This document shows, piece after piece, positions 33,207 to 44,496 of a DNA stretch of 64,000 nt. The position numbers and the translations under genes are program-made. Origin of the DNA: Ulota crispa (taxonomy: Eukaryota > Streptophyta > Bryopsida > Orthotrichales > Orthotrichaceae); the NCBI GenBank assembly GCA_963920765.1, contig OY987245.1, forward strand, positions 7,890,727-7,954,726, in the 5' to 3' direction. The notes beneath the pieces were generated by a model, which worked only from the letters and a program-made list of their open reading frames with translations, had not been told where the DNA came from and ran no database searches. How positions within the stretch are numbered: position 1 is the first letter of the stretch; each line of letters begins with the position of its first letter.

Positions 33207-33562
33207 AGGTAGCCGCACCCATGGGCGTCATTGACATAGTGAGGGTGCTTATGGATACTTTAGTGATATTCATGGGTAACAAAGTGATGGTTGTGGGTGA
33301 CTCCATGACTGTTTTGAGTACCCATTTCACTATTTAAGAACCAACAAGCCTTGTTTTTAGCATCTCTTACACATGGTTCCTACAATTTCAATGATTTTGG
33401 ATTTGAAAAATCTTTGTGAACTAATGCTTGCAGTTGGAACCTTGAAATTGATACCAATATTTTTATTTTCCATTTCTTAATTTACAATACTCTTTTCAAA
33501 GTTAGTCAATTGTTTTACCTACTCCAAAACCCTTATTTCCACGCTTATGGGTGCGCCTACCT
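33207..33562. mobile_element. TA-flanked AGGTAG-family MITE, subgroup a copy 3
   Basis: Termini are TA-AGGTAGCCGCACCCATGGGC and GCTTATGGGTGCGCCTACCT-TA. The interior is the reverse complement of the subgroup a elements at 19,474 and 20,397, with a small internal deletion. Confidence 0.75.
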
Positions 33563-33737
33563 TAATTGTACATCCACATGAGCATTTGCATGGCTATAGC
33601 TTTTTAGAATAACTATTTCTAGGTTTATAAAAAAATCAAAAAGTCTGATGTACATAATTAATGTGTTCAAATAAAAACTTCATTAATTCCAAAATAAAAT
33701 TCCAAAATCTTTTATATGTAAGACTTACCATTCTTAA

Positions 33738-34435
33738 CCCCTAAAGGACCATTGTCCCTTTGAGGGACATATGGGATTTCCGGCATGTACTTATAGCTAA
33801 AGTGCTTTGTGTGATTTTTTGAAACTTTTATGGATGGTGGGGAATTCAAAGATCTATGTGGGCATCTAAATTTTTCTTCATTCTAACATTTATTGAAGAA
33901 GCTAAAAATGAATTTATGGAAAACAAGGGACTCCGGGCAGCCCAAAAACTTCTTCAGAAATTGCATTTAAAAAAAATAAAAATCTGAAATAGGTTCTTTA
34001 AACATAGGGACCTTAGAATCATTCAATTTTGATTGATGAGATGAAAGTTACAAGAAGTTTTTGTTTGCCAATAGGTGTAGTTTCTCTCAAAACCACACCT
34101 ATCAGCAAACAAAAACTTCTTGTAACTTTCATCTCATCAATCAAGATTGAATGATTCTAAGGTCCCTATGTTTAAAGAACCTATTTCAGATTTTTATTTT
34201 TTTTAAATGCAATTTCTGAAGAAGTTTTTGGGCTGCCCGGAGTCCCTTGTTTTCCATAAATTCATTTTTAGCTTCTTCAATAAATGTTAGAATGAAGAAA
34301 AATTTAGATGCCCACATAGATCTTTGAATTCCCCACCATCCATAAAAGTTTCAAAAAATCACACAAAGCGCTTTAGCTATAGGTACATGCCAGAAATCCC
34401 ATATGTCCCTCAAAGGGACAATGGTCCTTTAGGGG
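33738..34435. mobile_element. near-perfect 698-bp palindromic PiggyBac-like element
   Basis: TTAA flanks both ends (33,734-33,737 and 34,436-34,439) and the termini are CCCCTAAAGGACCATTGTCC and its exact complement. The arms of about 340 bp are inverted copies of each other with only a handful of mismatches around a short centre near 34,085. Each arm corresponds to the right-hand third of the roughly 930-bp members (for example 62,442-63,373), including the subterminal hairpin (GTCCCTTTGAGGGAC). It is therefore a head-to-head duplication of one element end that can still behave as a mobile unit. Confidence 0.8.
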
Positions 34436-34439
34436 TTAA

Positions 34440-34860
34440 AATCTAGTAATAAGCTCAACACATAGTTGTGTGCACCTAAAATTTCATAGTCATGACTCTA
34501 ACTATAAAGTGGCTATAAATGTTAAAAACCATGCAAGTGAAATCCAACGCTTGAGCCATAAACACAAAAAATCATCTAGGAAAAATGAACGCTATTCAAA
34601 TGCAGATACAATCTTTTTTTATACTTGTGTATAGGCACACGCTTTGCATGAGTTGGACATGTATGGGAATGCGACATTCAATTTTACAAATATTAACATT
34701 TCACAAATAAATCGATCTAGAGTCTAATCCTAATGTATTTTACAAAAAGTCAATATCTCACAATTGGTTTAGAATCTAAGCTTGAAGCACCATCATTTTG
34801 GTTCTTTTTGGAAACCAATAGTAGTAATTATCCTCATCACAATGCTACTCTTTTATAATG
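34440..34860. other. intergenic, nothing recognised
   Basis: No gene, terminus or repeat was recognised between the palindrome and the tandem repeat to the right. Confidence 0.4.
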
Positions 34861-34861
34861 T

Positions 34862-35220
34862 GCTAGGGGGCATTTGGCATTTTCTTGGTTTTATAACACA
34901 TGGTTGGAGTTGTTTGGTGGTCTACATTCGAGGAATCATTTATTGTTTCAACTTCCACCTAAAAGTTCTAGAAGATTTATACTAGGCTAGGGGCATTTGC
35001 CATTTTGTTGGTTTTATAACACATGGTTGAAGTTTGTTTGGTGTTCTACATTTGAGGCATCCTTTATTGTTTCAACTTCCACCAAAATGTTTTGGAAGAT
35101 TTTGGAAAAGAGCATGGTTGGAGGGTGCTTGGTGTTCTGTATCTAGGGCATTTTTTACTACTTCAATTTCCATCAAAAATTTCTAAAAGGTTCTAGAAAA
35201 GGGCATGGAGTTAGTAAGGG
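34862..35220. repeat. about 124-bp imperfect tandem repeat
   Basis: A unit starting GCTAGGGG(G)CATTTG and containing GGTTTTATAACACATGGTTG and TTTATTGTTTCAACTTCCAC recurs at 34,862 and 34,986, with a more diverged partial third copy from about 35,106. Confidence 0.65.
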
Positions 35221-35314
35221 TTAGGCTCCCACTTAGTACTATAGTATCAATCTATAAAAATTTGGGAACTTCATGATACAGTCTAATGTTCATACAAATT
35301 TAATACATGATATA

Positions 35315-35629
35315 AGGTAAGAACACCCATAAGCATTAGTTTAAGAGTTTTGAACATGATGACTACTAATAAAGATTTAGTAAATTATAGAATCCTATTA
35401 GTAACAAGAAAAATAATAAGTTTGCACTTTCAAATGTATTGTATGGATACTATGAGAATAAGTTGTGATTTTTTAAAGAGCAAATTGTCATTGTACCCTT
35501 AACCAACACTAAGGTTTCATGTTCACATTTTGTACATCCTTGTAGTTACATCTATTTGCTTCTACATGTTTTCCAAGATTTTAGAGGTGACAGTTATGGG
35601 GACACTAACGCTTATGGCTGCTCCTACCT
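35315..35629. mobile_element. TA-flanked AGGTAG-family MITE, subgroup b copy 2
   Basis: The element is 315 bp, from TA-AGGTAAGAACACCCATAAGC to GCTTATGGCTGCTCCTACCT-TA. The interior matches 40,887-41,200 (shared GTTTTGAACATGATGACTA and AGAGCAAA blocks). Confidence 0.75.
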
Positions 35630-35631
35630 TA

Positions 35632-37439
35632 CCATCATTTGATATTGAGATTATATCAAACTATTCAAGAGAATTTAAATAGAATGGTAAGAAATTGCAT
35701 AATTACTAAAATGATAGAAAGAATAAAGTAGTTTAAATGTAAGAGATTTTTTTTTGGAACTTTGAAATAACCTTTGCACCTATTATACTTTAATAATACA
35801 AAATCAATCCAAAGCAAATTTGTTTAAAAGGAAAATAGTGAAATCCTTTGTTACTAAGATGGGATGCATGGAATATGAATTCAAGATATAAAATGACTAG
35901 TGAAGTATTATCAAAAAGAAGATGAGATGTAATTTGAGTTGCATGTGTGTTTTATATCTTTCTTTAAAATTACATGTACATATTGATAGTTTTAAAGCTT
36001 GATATTAATTTTCCCAGTAAAGATTCTCACAAACACGACAGTGTGTTCAACATTTTCTTGTACTCAGAAGCATAATCAAAGGAAGCAATCTTCTTATTTT
36101 AGTAGGAATTTCAATGTTTGGATAAAAAAGACTATGCTTATCAAAATTACGGAAGGAGGAGCAATTTGGGCAGAGCCTCCTTTTTGAAAGTGGGTGTTTA
36201 CTCTATAAAGGGTTACTCCTTATGCAAACAAGGTGTGCACACTTGGGCAAAGGAGATTAGAGGGAAAATAGCATATCTTTGGGAAATCCAAACAGTCCAT
36301 TCCTTTCGCCTCTTGTACAATTTGGTATTTTGAAAATTTCAGTGATTTGTGTATTTGTGTTTTTATTTCTTTTTTTCCAAATTATTGCAAGCTAAGAGTC
36401 TTTGCTTTTGATCATTTGGATTATTTTGATTCAAATTTGTGAACTCTACATAAAATATTCCATTTCTTCTAGTGTATTTACAAATTTCAAGACCTTCAAG
36501 CATTCAAAGAATTTTAGAAGTGTGTTGCTTACTTCCAATTTTTTTGAAAATTCTTCTGTGCATCCTTAACTTGATTTTCTACATGGAGTATTTAAACCTC
36601 AAGTTGGACTAGAGTAATATTTTGGCTTCAAGTGCAGTCAAAGGCTTCTAAAAAATTTGTGCACAAAGGATTGAATATTTTTTGTGCACTTCAGATGTCA
36701 ATATCTCATTACTCTCCATTTAGAATGAGCTATTTTTTTCCCACACGTTCCTACTATAATGTAGGGCAACATCATGTGGTTGTATTTTTTAAAATACAAA
36801 ATTCCTACTTTTCTACTCATTGCCCTAGAAGTGGCAGTTTTTAGTAACTTCTACAAGAAAATGGGCTATTGTTTTAAAAGTTAGTACATGAACAAGAGTG
36901 TGCTAAGTTATAGCGTTGCTTATAGAGGTTCCTTTTCATCAAGCTTTCTACCTATTGTTGGGCCTCGGGAGGATTACACCTCCTTATGCTTGGATATTAT
37001 GTGCGACAATGGGGTATTTCAAGAAGGGGTATTTATCTTCTTTAAGGTAAATTTTTCCTCTCTATCCTTAGATAGAAAGCTACTTTTATGTATTTTAAGG
37101 TACTTGTGAGTCCTAGATTCAGCACTAGAAGTCCTAAATTTATTTCTTGTTTTACTTAACTTTGAAATTGCATTAATGTAAGTGGAATAGCCATTTTTTT
37201 GATTTAGATTAGTTAAACCAAATGGCTAGTGGTATGCCATTTACCCTACTCCATTTGACGAGTCATTGAGAGTAATTCAATGAAATTTAATAGTTTTTAA
37301 CTAGGATGAGTAATGTTTATACATGGGGCTTGGAATTCCCTTCAAAAGTCCCCACTAACCTAATTAGAAACGGTTAGTTTAGGAGTAGATTAGTGATGCC
37401 ATGGCCAAAGGCCACATTACCATTTCGAGATTCAACAAC
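35632..37439. other. AT-rich intergenic, no supported gene
   Basis: Short frames (for example 36,632-36,844 and 36,888-37,109) show no domain and no splice context. Confidence 0.5.
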
Positions 37440-38480
37440 TACAACAACATAATTTGGTGCGTCTTTACCTAAGATTCCCAGTACCTTCTACTTCTTGGAA
37501 GGTGCAATTCTAAGCAATCACCTCGAGAGTCACCCATGTTAAGTTACTAGTCAACCCCAACCAAAGGGGTTGACAAATGGCAGTAAAATGCCACCAAAAT
37601 TCATGAAGGAGTTTATCATGAATTCAAGACACTACCCCAAATCTGAAGTCATTTTGATAGTGACAAGACTTCAAATGACAACCGTCAATTGAAACCAAGA
37701 ATTCATGTAACAACAAATTACAAAATATCAACCATCCAAAGTCCATTGACAGAAGCAAGGATTGCTTTTCGGCTCCCCCAACAACTTCAAAAGACCTCGG
37801 GAAGTCAATTTCATAATATGGAATGAACTCCCAATCATGAGTTTTCATCCATCCCCCTTAACTTTTCCATTCAAATTCTCGATGATTTGTAGTTTGGAAT
37901 TGGAAGTGTGAACAACCAAAACCAACTATTTTGGGGCCAAGGAATCCAATGGCACCATTTATTTGTTGTTTGCAGCTATGCTCCAAAAGTTATAAGTTTT
38001 CATCCAAATTTCATCCATTGTGAGTTTTTTTAAAATTTCAAGTAGATATCAAGGGATCCGCGGATCTCCTAGGTAGAGTGCCAAGGTGTCCCTCCAGAAT
38101 TGTATAAAGAGGAGGCCCACCTCCTTGTAATTGATCACTATCACTTGTAATCACTTTCATAAGGGCCCCCCTCATTTTCCATCATTATTAGGATTTTCTT
38201 TACTAGCACTGTGAGTCCTTCACCTCCGTTTGTCCCCTCACATTCCTTCCTAAGCCTTCGTGTTCAAGTTCAAAAGGGGATCTTCCTCTGTCTTCAGTTA
38301 AGAGTCTTTGAGTTTTGGAGGTGCTAGTCCCTCCAAGCATTAGGAAGATTAGGACTTGGTGGTTATTGCATTTGGTCTTACTAATCCCTATGAAGTTGGA
38401 TTAAGACTTGGTAATGCCACTCTTCTATACTTCTTAGAGGTCCTAGTTAGCACAGTAGTCGTTAAGTTGGTATTAGAGTT
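37440..38480 (+). repeat. possible solo or 5' LTR of another retrotransposon
   Basis: A TATA-like GTATAAAGAGGAGGCCC at about 38,103 is followed by CTCCTTGTAAT, a layout common in plant LTR promoters. At about 38,470 TTGGTATTAGAG resembles the initiator-tRNA primer site used by many plant elements. No second LTR copy is in the window and I could not fix TG...CA ends, so the call is tentative. Confidence 0.3.
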
Positions 38481-38689
38481 ACATAGTTAGAAGAGAGAAA
38501 CCCTTCCACTTAGAGAAAGCTTACCGATCTCGCTACCAGAATTGTGTTACTAGAACAAACCCTCCTAGCAACTCTACTAGAATTCTCTTAGCTCAGCCTC
38601 AATTTTGACCAGCTTTCTTGATTACCTTAGCAGCTCTCTAAGAAGCCACCTTGCTCATTGGTTCTTTCAGCTAGGAGCAGTGCCTCGCT

Positions 38690-39800
38690 CCTAGATTATC
38701 TCAGCTTGTGGCATTGTCAACTCTCACCCTCAAGCCACTGATCCTAGCTTGCCCTCAAGCTACTGATTCTGCCTTACGCATTCATGCTCATAACATCCGA
38801 GCAGGTAGCCTCTCATTCTCAGAGCTTGCTCTCGTAGCATCCCCGAAGCTTGCTCTCACGCCACTGATCCTGCCTCGCAGCCATCAGCCAAGAGTCACAT
38901 AACCAGCGATTGCTCTCACGCCATTGATTCTGCCTTGCAGCCATCAGCCGAGCGTCACATTACCGCGATTTCTCTTACAGCATCCTCGGAGCTTGCTCTC
39001 GAGTCATTAATCCTGCTTCATGAGCCTCACATCCTAGCAGCCTAGCTTCACATTCCCAAAGCCTCACATCCTAGCAGCCTAGCTTCACACTCCCAAAGCT
39101 TACCTTGAGCCAATTCCTAGAGCGTGCATTCGCAGCATTTGCAGTGCTTGCTCTCGAGCACTTATTGTGCCTCACGTGCCATCAGTCGAGCCTCACATTC
39201 CCGAAGCTTAATCTCGAGCCCCTAGTTCTATCTCACGAGCCTCACATCCTAACAGTCTAGCCTCACATTCCTGGAGCTTACCTCGAGCCAATTCCTAGAG
39301 CTTATCTCAAGCCAATTCCCAGAGCTTGCTCTTGCAGCATCCTCAGAGCTTGCTCTTGCGCCACTAATCCACCTCACAACCATCAGCCAAGCCTCACATT
39401 CCAGCGCTTGCTCTTGAGCCATTTCTAGAGCTCACTCTTGAGCCCCTCCTCGCCCCCAGCAGCTAGCCTCTCATCTCGGAGCTTGCTCTCAAGCCACGGC
39501 CTTGCATCACCCCCACCAGCTACTCTCTCATCCTCAAAGCTTGACTTTCACAGCCCAATTCTTGAAGCTCTACTACTGCAGCAATTCCCACATCAGCGGC
39601 GGCATCCGGCCTCTCACCATTAGTATCTGGCCCCCTCATCGCTAATAACCGGCCTCCGATGCCTCGGGCCTTCTGCCCCCCGGCCACTCTAGGGCTTTAG
39701 CCTTCTGGTAGCTCCAGGGCCTTCAGCCTTGTAGTAGCTCCAGGGCCTTCAGCCTTGTAGTAGCTCCAGGGCCTCTTCCGGCCCTTCAGGTTCTCATTAT
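38690..39800. repeat. degenerate, GC-richer tandem repeat tract
   Basis: Motifs such as GCTTGCTCTCGAGCCA, CATCAGCC(G/A)AGC and GCCTCACATTCC recur many times in varying order. The tract ends with a cleaner repeat near 39,690-39,790 (CCAGGGCCTTCAGCCTTGTA, about 27-bp period, three copies). Frames through it are short and no protein is supported. It may be the leader of the LTR-like element to the left. Confidence 0.6.
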
Positions 39801-40884
39801 CTTCTCTTAGACTAGTAATTAAACAAGAGGAGGAAAAGGATAGACTTAAATGCCAACCACTCTTTTGAATTCAAGGGGAATTGTTTAAATAATTGATACC
39901 AAGAAGTAGGACGTTGATATTAAACTTTGGAGTTCATTGAACTGCAAGATGGGTTTATATAGAAGTGGCATTATAATTTGCTATTTGGAAAAGCAAACCT
40001 GTCATACTTTGCATAGTGGCTATACAAAAGATCTGTGTGTCATTTTTGATACTAGTGTGATCATTAAAGAGAGAGTAAAACCATTTTTAGCTCCTTTTTC
40101 GGTGCACATGCTATGTTGTGACTATTTGTCACAAGTATATAGTGGAAATCGATCCACATTCAAACAACCCATTGGTATGTTGTGATTATTTGTTGTTAGC
40201 CACCTATTAGTTGAACTAGCATCATCTATGCCAAGACCAAGGAAGAATGGAGGCCATTAGCAACCAAGTTTTGGGGTATGTGGAATCACACTATGAAGTA
40301 TGATTACTTTTATTTCACGGTTCAAACCTTCAATCACATAATTTTGGCCTTTTCTTCATTAGGTACATTGCTTACTTCAGTGTCATCACCTTTGTTGTAG
40401 ATTTGTTATAAAGATCCATTGTTTGGAAGGCATCTTAGTTGGAAATCTACAAACCAAACTACCATATTTATTGTTCTCATCTTAGTTTATCTACCCAAGG
40501 TTAAAACCCCTGAACCCGGTTGTGCTTGCACTTACTTCTAAAGGAAGAGGTTTGAGCACTCATAGTTTCCCACAGTTTATCAATTCTGTTCCACTAGTTC
40601 TTCACTGTGAATCAAAGCAACTACAAGTACAACTAACACACAACACCAATCTAGGCAATCTGTCATGAAGAGAATTCACCATCACTACTTTAGCAAAACT
40701 GCCCATTTTGTCAGCACAAAAGCACACTAAGATTTTTGTTGTACTCTACCTCTCTAGTACCCACAATGGGTTTATACTTAGTTCGGCAAATATAATTTTC
40801 TTGCAAACCACAAAATCCAGCAAGTGTATCAAAACGTTTTTTATAAGACACTCTAGACTTCACTTTTGTTTTGTCATTTGCTAG
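39801..40884. other. intergenic, nothing recognised
   Basis: No gene or element terminus was recognised. Confidence 0.5.
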
Positions 40885-40886
40885 TA

Positions 40887-41200
40887 AGGTAGGAGCACCC
40901 ATAAGCATGAGTTTAAGGGTTTTGAACATGATGACTATTAGTAAACGTCTAGCAAATTGTAGGATCCTATTAGCAAGAGAAAAATAATGAGTTTGCACTT
41001 ATGAATTTATTATTTGGATATTGTGAGAATAAGTTGTGAATTTTTAAAGAGCAAACTGCCATTGTACCCATAACCACTTTTAAAATTTCATGTTCACATG
41101 TTATACATTTTTGTCATTACATCTATCTACTTCCACAGATTTTCCAAGATTTTAGAGGACATGCTTGTGGAGACCCTTGCAAGGATGGGTGCTCCTACCT
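40887..41200. mobile_element. TA-flanked AGGTAG-family MITE, subgroup b copy 3
   Basis: The element is 314 bp, from TA-AGGTAGGAGCACCCATAAGC to GATGGGTGCTCCTACCT-TA. It serves as the uninterrupted reference for the split copy at 23,235-23,967. Confidence 0.8.
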
Positions 41201-41355
41201 TATGACAAGAATTGGACCCTTTATCCCATGTGCAACTTTAGCGTCTTTATAAATTTTGGCAATACACTCAAATATTTTCTTATGCTCACTTGGCACATGC
41301 TAAACTTCCTTCTTATTTTCCCTTCTAATAGTGCTGTAGCTAAGATTGTTGTAGT

Positions 41356-41682
41356 TTAGTGTGCAAATAGGTCACACATTCTACTACCCCCGCACACTTT
41401 CATGGCTTGAGAAATTGCCTCCAAATTTTCTAAAAACCTAAAACCCTCCTTCCTGCAATTCAAGTAAGCTACCACATCACGCAAAAAATCCCACAAAGCT
41501 GGTCTACCACCAAAAGCCCCGTACCTATGCGCACTTAAAATGTCTTCACAAAATTTGCACAAATCATATTCACTCAAAGCAGCAAAGGCATATTCTTTTA
41601 GAGTGGGACATTTAACTTTTAGCTGCACAATCCTCAACTTTGGTGCCCAATGATATAATTGCTCTGTCCTAAGCTTTTTATA
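41356..41682 (-). pseudogene. unrecognised protein fragment, about 108 codons
   Basis: I do not recognise the family. The open stretch runs from after a TAG at 41,683-41,685 and has balanced, globular-looking composition: YHWAPKLRIVQLKVKCPTLK, then FAALSEYDLCKFCEDILSAH, then GRPALWDFLRDVVAYLNC and FLENLEAISQAMKVCGG. It has no start codon in good context and no obvious continuation, so it is probably one exon or a fragment of a dead transposon gene. The zinc-finger-like frame at 50,600-50,848 has the same orientation and could belong to the same unit split by the Ty3 insertion, but that is speculative. Confidence 0.3.
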
Positions 41683-42599
41683 CTATGACCTACCATATGC
41701 TATAAGTTTAGGCAAAAAAAAGTTACCACTTCTTCTTCCACCCTTAGTACTCTTTATTTCTCTTTTTTCAATACACTTATCTTCTCTTACAACTCTTTTT
41801 CTAAAGTCCATTTTGGAGTGGAATTGAGGAGCACATATTGCATGTTGGATTAGTCCATGGTATAATATCCATAGATACCCTAGGAATAAGCTATTTTGTG
41901 AGCCGTGAGCAATGAGCCCTAAGCAATGAGCTCTGAGCAAAGAACAAGAATTTGTGAGCAGAAAAGGCTTATTTGGTGAAATATTAAAGAAAAACTTAGC
42001 AAAAATCATATTCACTTGCAAAAAAATCAACATAAACAGTTTGGGTTTTTAGGCTTTTTGTTTAGTTTGGAGTTTGCAAAAAGATGAAGCTATAGAGTTT
42101 GCGAAGCGTGAGCAATTTTTTTTGCAATTTGTGCCACAAGATCAAAACCCAAGGCTAGCACATTTCAGCCAAAGATCTTGCATATTTTCTTCCACCTTGC
42201 TTGTTGTTGCAATGTTGTTGAGCTTTTTAGTTCAATTCAACAAAGTTGGGGAGGAAAAGAGGCTATTTTGAAGTTGTGGGCACCCAAATTCCACCAATTT
42301 GTACTTTGCAAAAAGAAGGAGGGAAGTGTTGAAGTTGGCGCAACTGCTTGGGAGGAGGCAAGATTGAAGCAATATCCTGTAAGTAAGCAATCTCTCCCTG
42401 GCGCCTTGAAGCCTGCTTTTGGACCCAAAGGCTTAAGCAACATTGCAAAGGTGCTCGTGCGTTTGCTGTGCCTTTCCATGTGTTTGCAATTGCTTGAAGA
42501 TATTTTTTTGCAATGAGTTGAGCTAAGGCAACAAAGATGCCATGTAAGGTTGTGTGTTATCTTAGGTGATGGCAAAGATTGCTTGTTGATGTAGGCATA
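41683..42599. other. intergenic with chance open frames
   Basis: Open frames on both strands overlap one another without domain content. A short motif (GTGAGCAATGAGC-like) recurs around 41,900-41,960. Confidence 0.4.
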
Positions 42600-43190
42600 G
42601 ATGCTTTTGAAGAAGCCAAGCCGTGGCAAATTTTTCAAATTGGGCAATCGCCATGAAGTCCCATAACAAACCTTTTGATCAAAAGGCTCAATAAGCAAGG
42701 CCATGGAGCTCAAAATTCTCAAATTGGAAGATCTCCTTGGCCTTCCATAACAAGCCTTTGGATCCAAAGGATCAAGTGGCGAGGCCAAGGAGCTCCAACT
42801 TTTCAAAATGGGCAAGCTCCTTAGCCTCCCATTATAACCCTTTGGATCCAAAGGATCAAATGGCAAGGTCAAGGAGCTCCAACTTTTCAAATTAGGCAAG
42901 CTCCTTGGCAAAACCTTTTTATTGAGAGGCCAAGGAGCTTGAACTCTTGAAATTGGGCAAGCTCCTTGGCCTCCTGTTATAATCCTTCAGATCCAAAGGA
43001 TCAAGTGGCAAGGCTAAGGAGCTTGCCCAATTTTTAAATTGGGCAAGCTCCTTGGCCTCATGCAGTAAGCCTTTGGATCCAAAGAACCATGAACTTTTCA
43101 AATTAGATGATCTCCTTGGCTTCCCGTAATAAGCCTTTGGATTTGAAGGGTGAAGCGGCAAGGCTAGGGAGTTCAAATGTTTAGTTCTGC
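42600..43190. repeat. 84-bp tandem repeat, codon-phased
   Basis: The anchor (G)GATCCAAAGGATCAA falls at about 42,677, 42,761, 42,845, 42,990 and 43,076, mostly 84 bp apart. The unit contains AAATTGGGCAAGCTCCTTGG and an inverted partner GGCCAAGGAGCT. Because 84 is a multiple of three, the minus strand reads as a repeated 28-residue block (LPILKSWSSLASPLDPLDPK); I see no reason to think it is translated. Confidence 0.7.
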
Positions 43191-44070
43191 ATTGCTTGTG
43201 ATTTTTAGGTTGTTGCAGCTTATGCATGATTTATTGTGGAGTTGGGGACTTGAGGCAGTGGATGCAAAGGTTGCAAGAAAGTAAATTATGGGCAAGGGCG
43301 AGCATTTATGATTGCTTTTTGGCTTCTAGTGAGTTCTTTGGCTATTTGATGAGATTGTAGAGCAGGTTTACTATGGTCTCTTTTTCATTTATTGATCTCC
43401 TTGATGTGTCAAAGCTAGCTTTTAGAGCCAAAGGCTGGGGCTAGACATTCTAGGAGTTCATTGATTTCCATACCTAATGCAGGCCACTTCGAGCTACATG
43501 GAATTTTGAAGCTCAATTCCAATGGACCTAACATTTTAGGGAGGCCATATTGACATTGATTATGGGTAAAAGATAACATTTCATGAAACCTCATTAAGAT
43601 TTGTTTGTAGTGAATGTGAATGTTGACTTGTATTTGTGCAAGTTTGGATGTAATGTATAATTTGACGTAATAATGATGAATAAAATTGATTTATGTTCTT
43701 GCATTTCTACCTTGTTTGAATGATTGCTCATGCAATAGATGTTTCTCATTGCTCATGTCTTCTCAATGTTAGTTCAGTTGTAGACTTGTAGTCTTTCATT
43801 GCATCAGGAATTCACTCTCTTTCTAAAACATTTATTAACTTGCTAATTCCATATTTCTTTGTTTATTTGTCATTTTCTTCATAATGTGCTTTTGTCCTTG
43901 TTTTTTTATTCATACTTATTATTATTATTTTATTCCTGATTTGTAGCAAAAATGTAAAAGCTAGACCTTCTAAACCACTGGTGTAATGTTCTTTTTGCAA
44001 TGCTTGTCCTAAGTTTAATTCTTAGCTACCTACATATGTTGAAAATGAGGCTCAAATGATGATGGTAATT
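43191..44070. other. AT-rich left flank of the Ty3 element
   Basis: Nothing recognised beyond the target site GGTGG at 44,071-44,075. Confidence 0.5.
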
Positions 44071-44075
44071 GGTGG

Positions 44076-44307
44076 TGTCATGGGCTAAGCCCAGTTAGAA
44101 GCTCAGATGTACACTCGCTAGTCTAAGATAACTTCAGTTCAAAGATAGAACTTAAAATAAAAAAACTTTTACTTTTAGTTAGTTAAAATAAAAGCTAGAC
44201 AGAGATTAATATATAAGTAAACACTTATTCATTGTAAACTTAATTTCTGGATCAATATTATATTTTATTTAGTAGTATATGTTTGTTTTGACATCTATAC
44301 TCTTACA
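44076..44307 (+). repeat. 5' LTR
   Basis: 232 bp, starting TG and ending CA. Compared with the 3' LTR it shows about ten substitutions, essentially all transitions, and small indels near 44,181-44,189 and 44,237. Confidence 0.93.
44209..44217 (+). promoter_or_regulatory. TATA box of the 5' LTR
   Basis: ATATATAAG lies 32 nt upstream of AATTTCTGGAT (44,242), the expected spacing if transcription starts there. The 3' LTR keeps the same arrangement. Confidence 0.6.
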
Positions 44308-44320
44308 TAATCCAGAAATT
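44242..44320 (+). promoter_or_regulatory. candidate self-primer (44,242-44,252) and primer-binding site (44,310-44,320)
   Basis: AATTTCTGGAT in the LTR is exactly complementary over 11 nt to ATCCAGAAATT, which starts 2 nt after the LTR end. No TGG-starting tRNA-type primer site is present at that position. In Tf1-type elements the first 11 nt of the transcript fold back on an 11-nt site next to the LTR and prime reverse transcription. The TATA box spacing puts the predicted transcript start exactly on the first base of the self-primer. Confidence 0.7.
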
Positions 44321-44496
44321 CGCTCTCTGAAGGGACTTAATCCACCCTTGCTTTTCAAACGGCAAAACTTGGACGAGTTAATTGAGGACTTTATCCACCC
44401 TCGTAGTAATGATAGGAGACGACTACAGAACTGGGACGCAAAGGAAAGCTTTGCGAAATTTGAAGACGTTAGTTGAGGCGTGTCTACTTTTTAGAG

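Noticed and set aside
32877-33218. Minus-strand 113-residue hydrophobic open frame
   Set aside because: It is Phe/Tyr/Ile-rich sequence produced by A/T-rich DNA and overlaps the start of a MITE.
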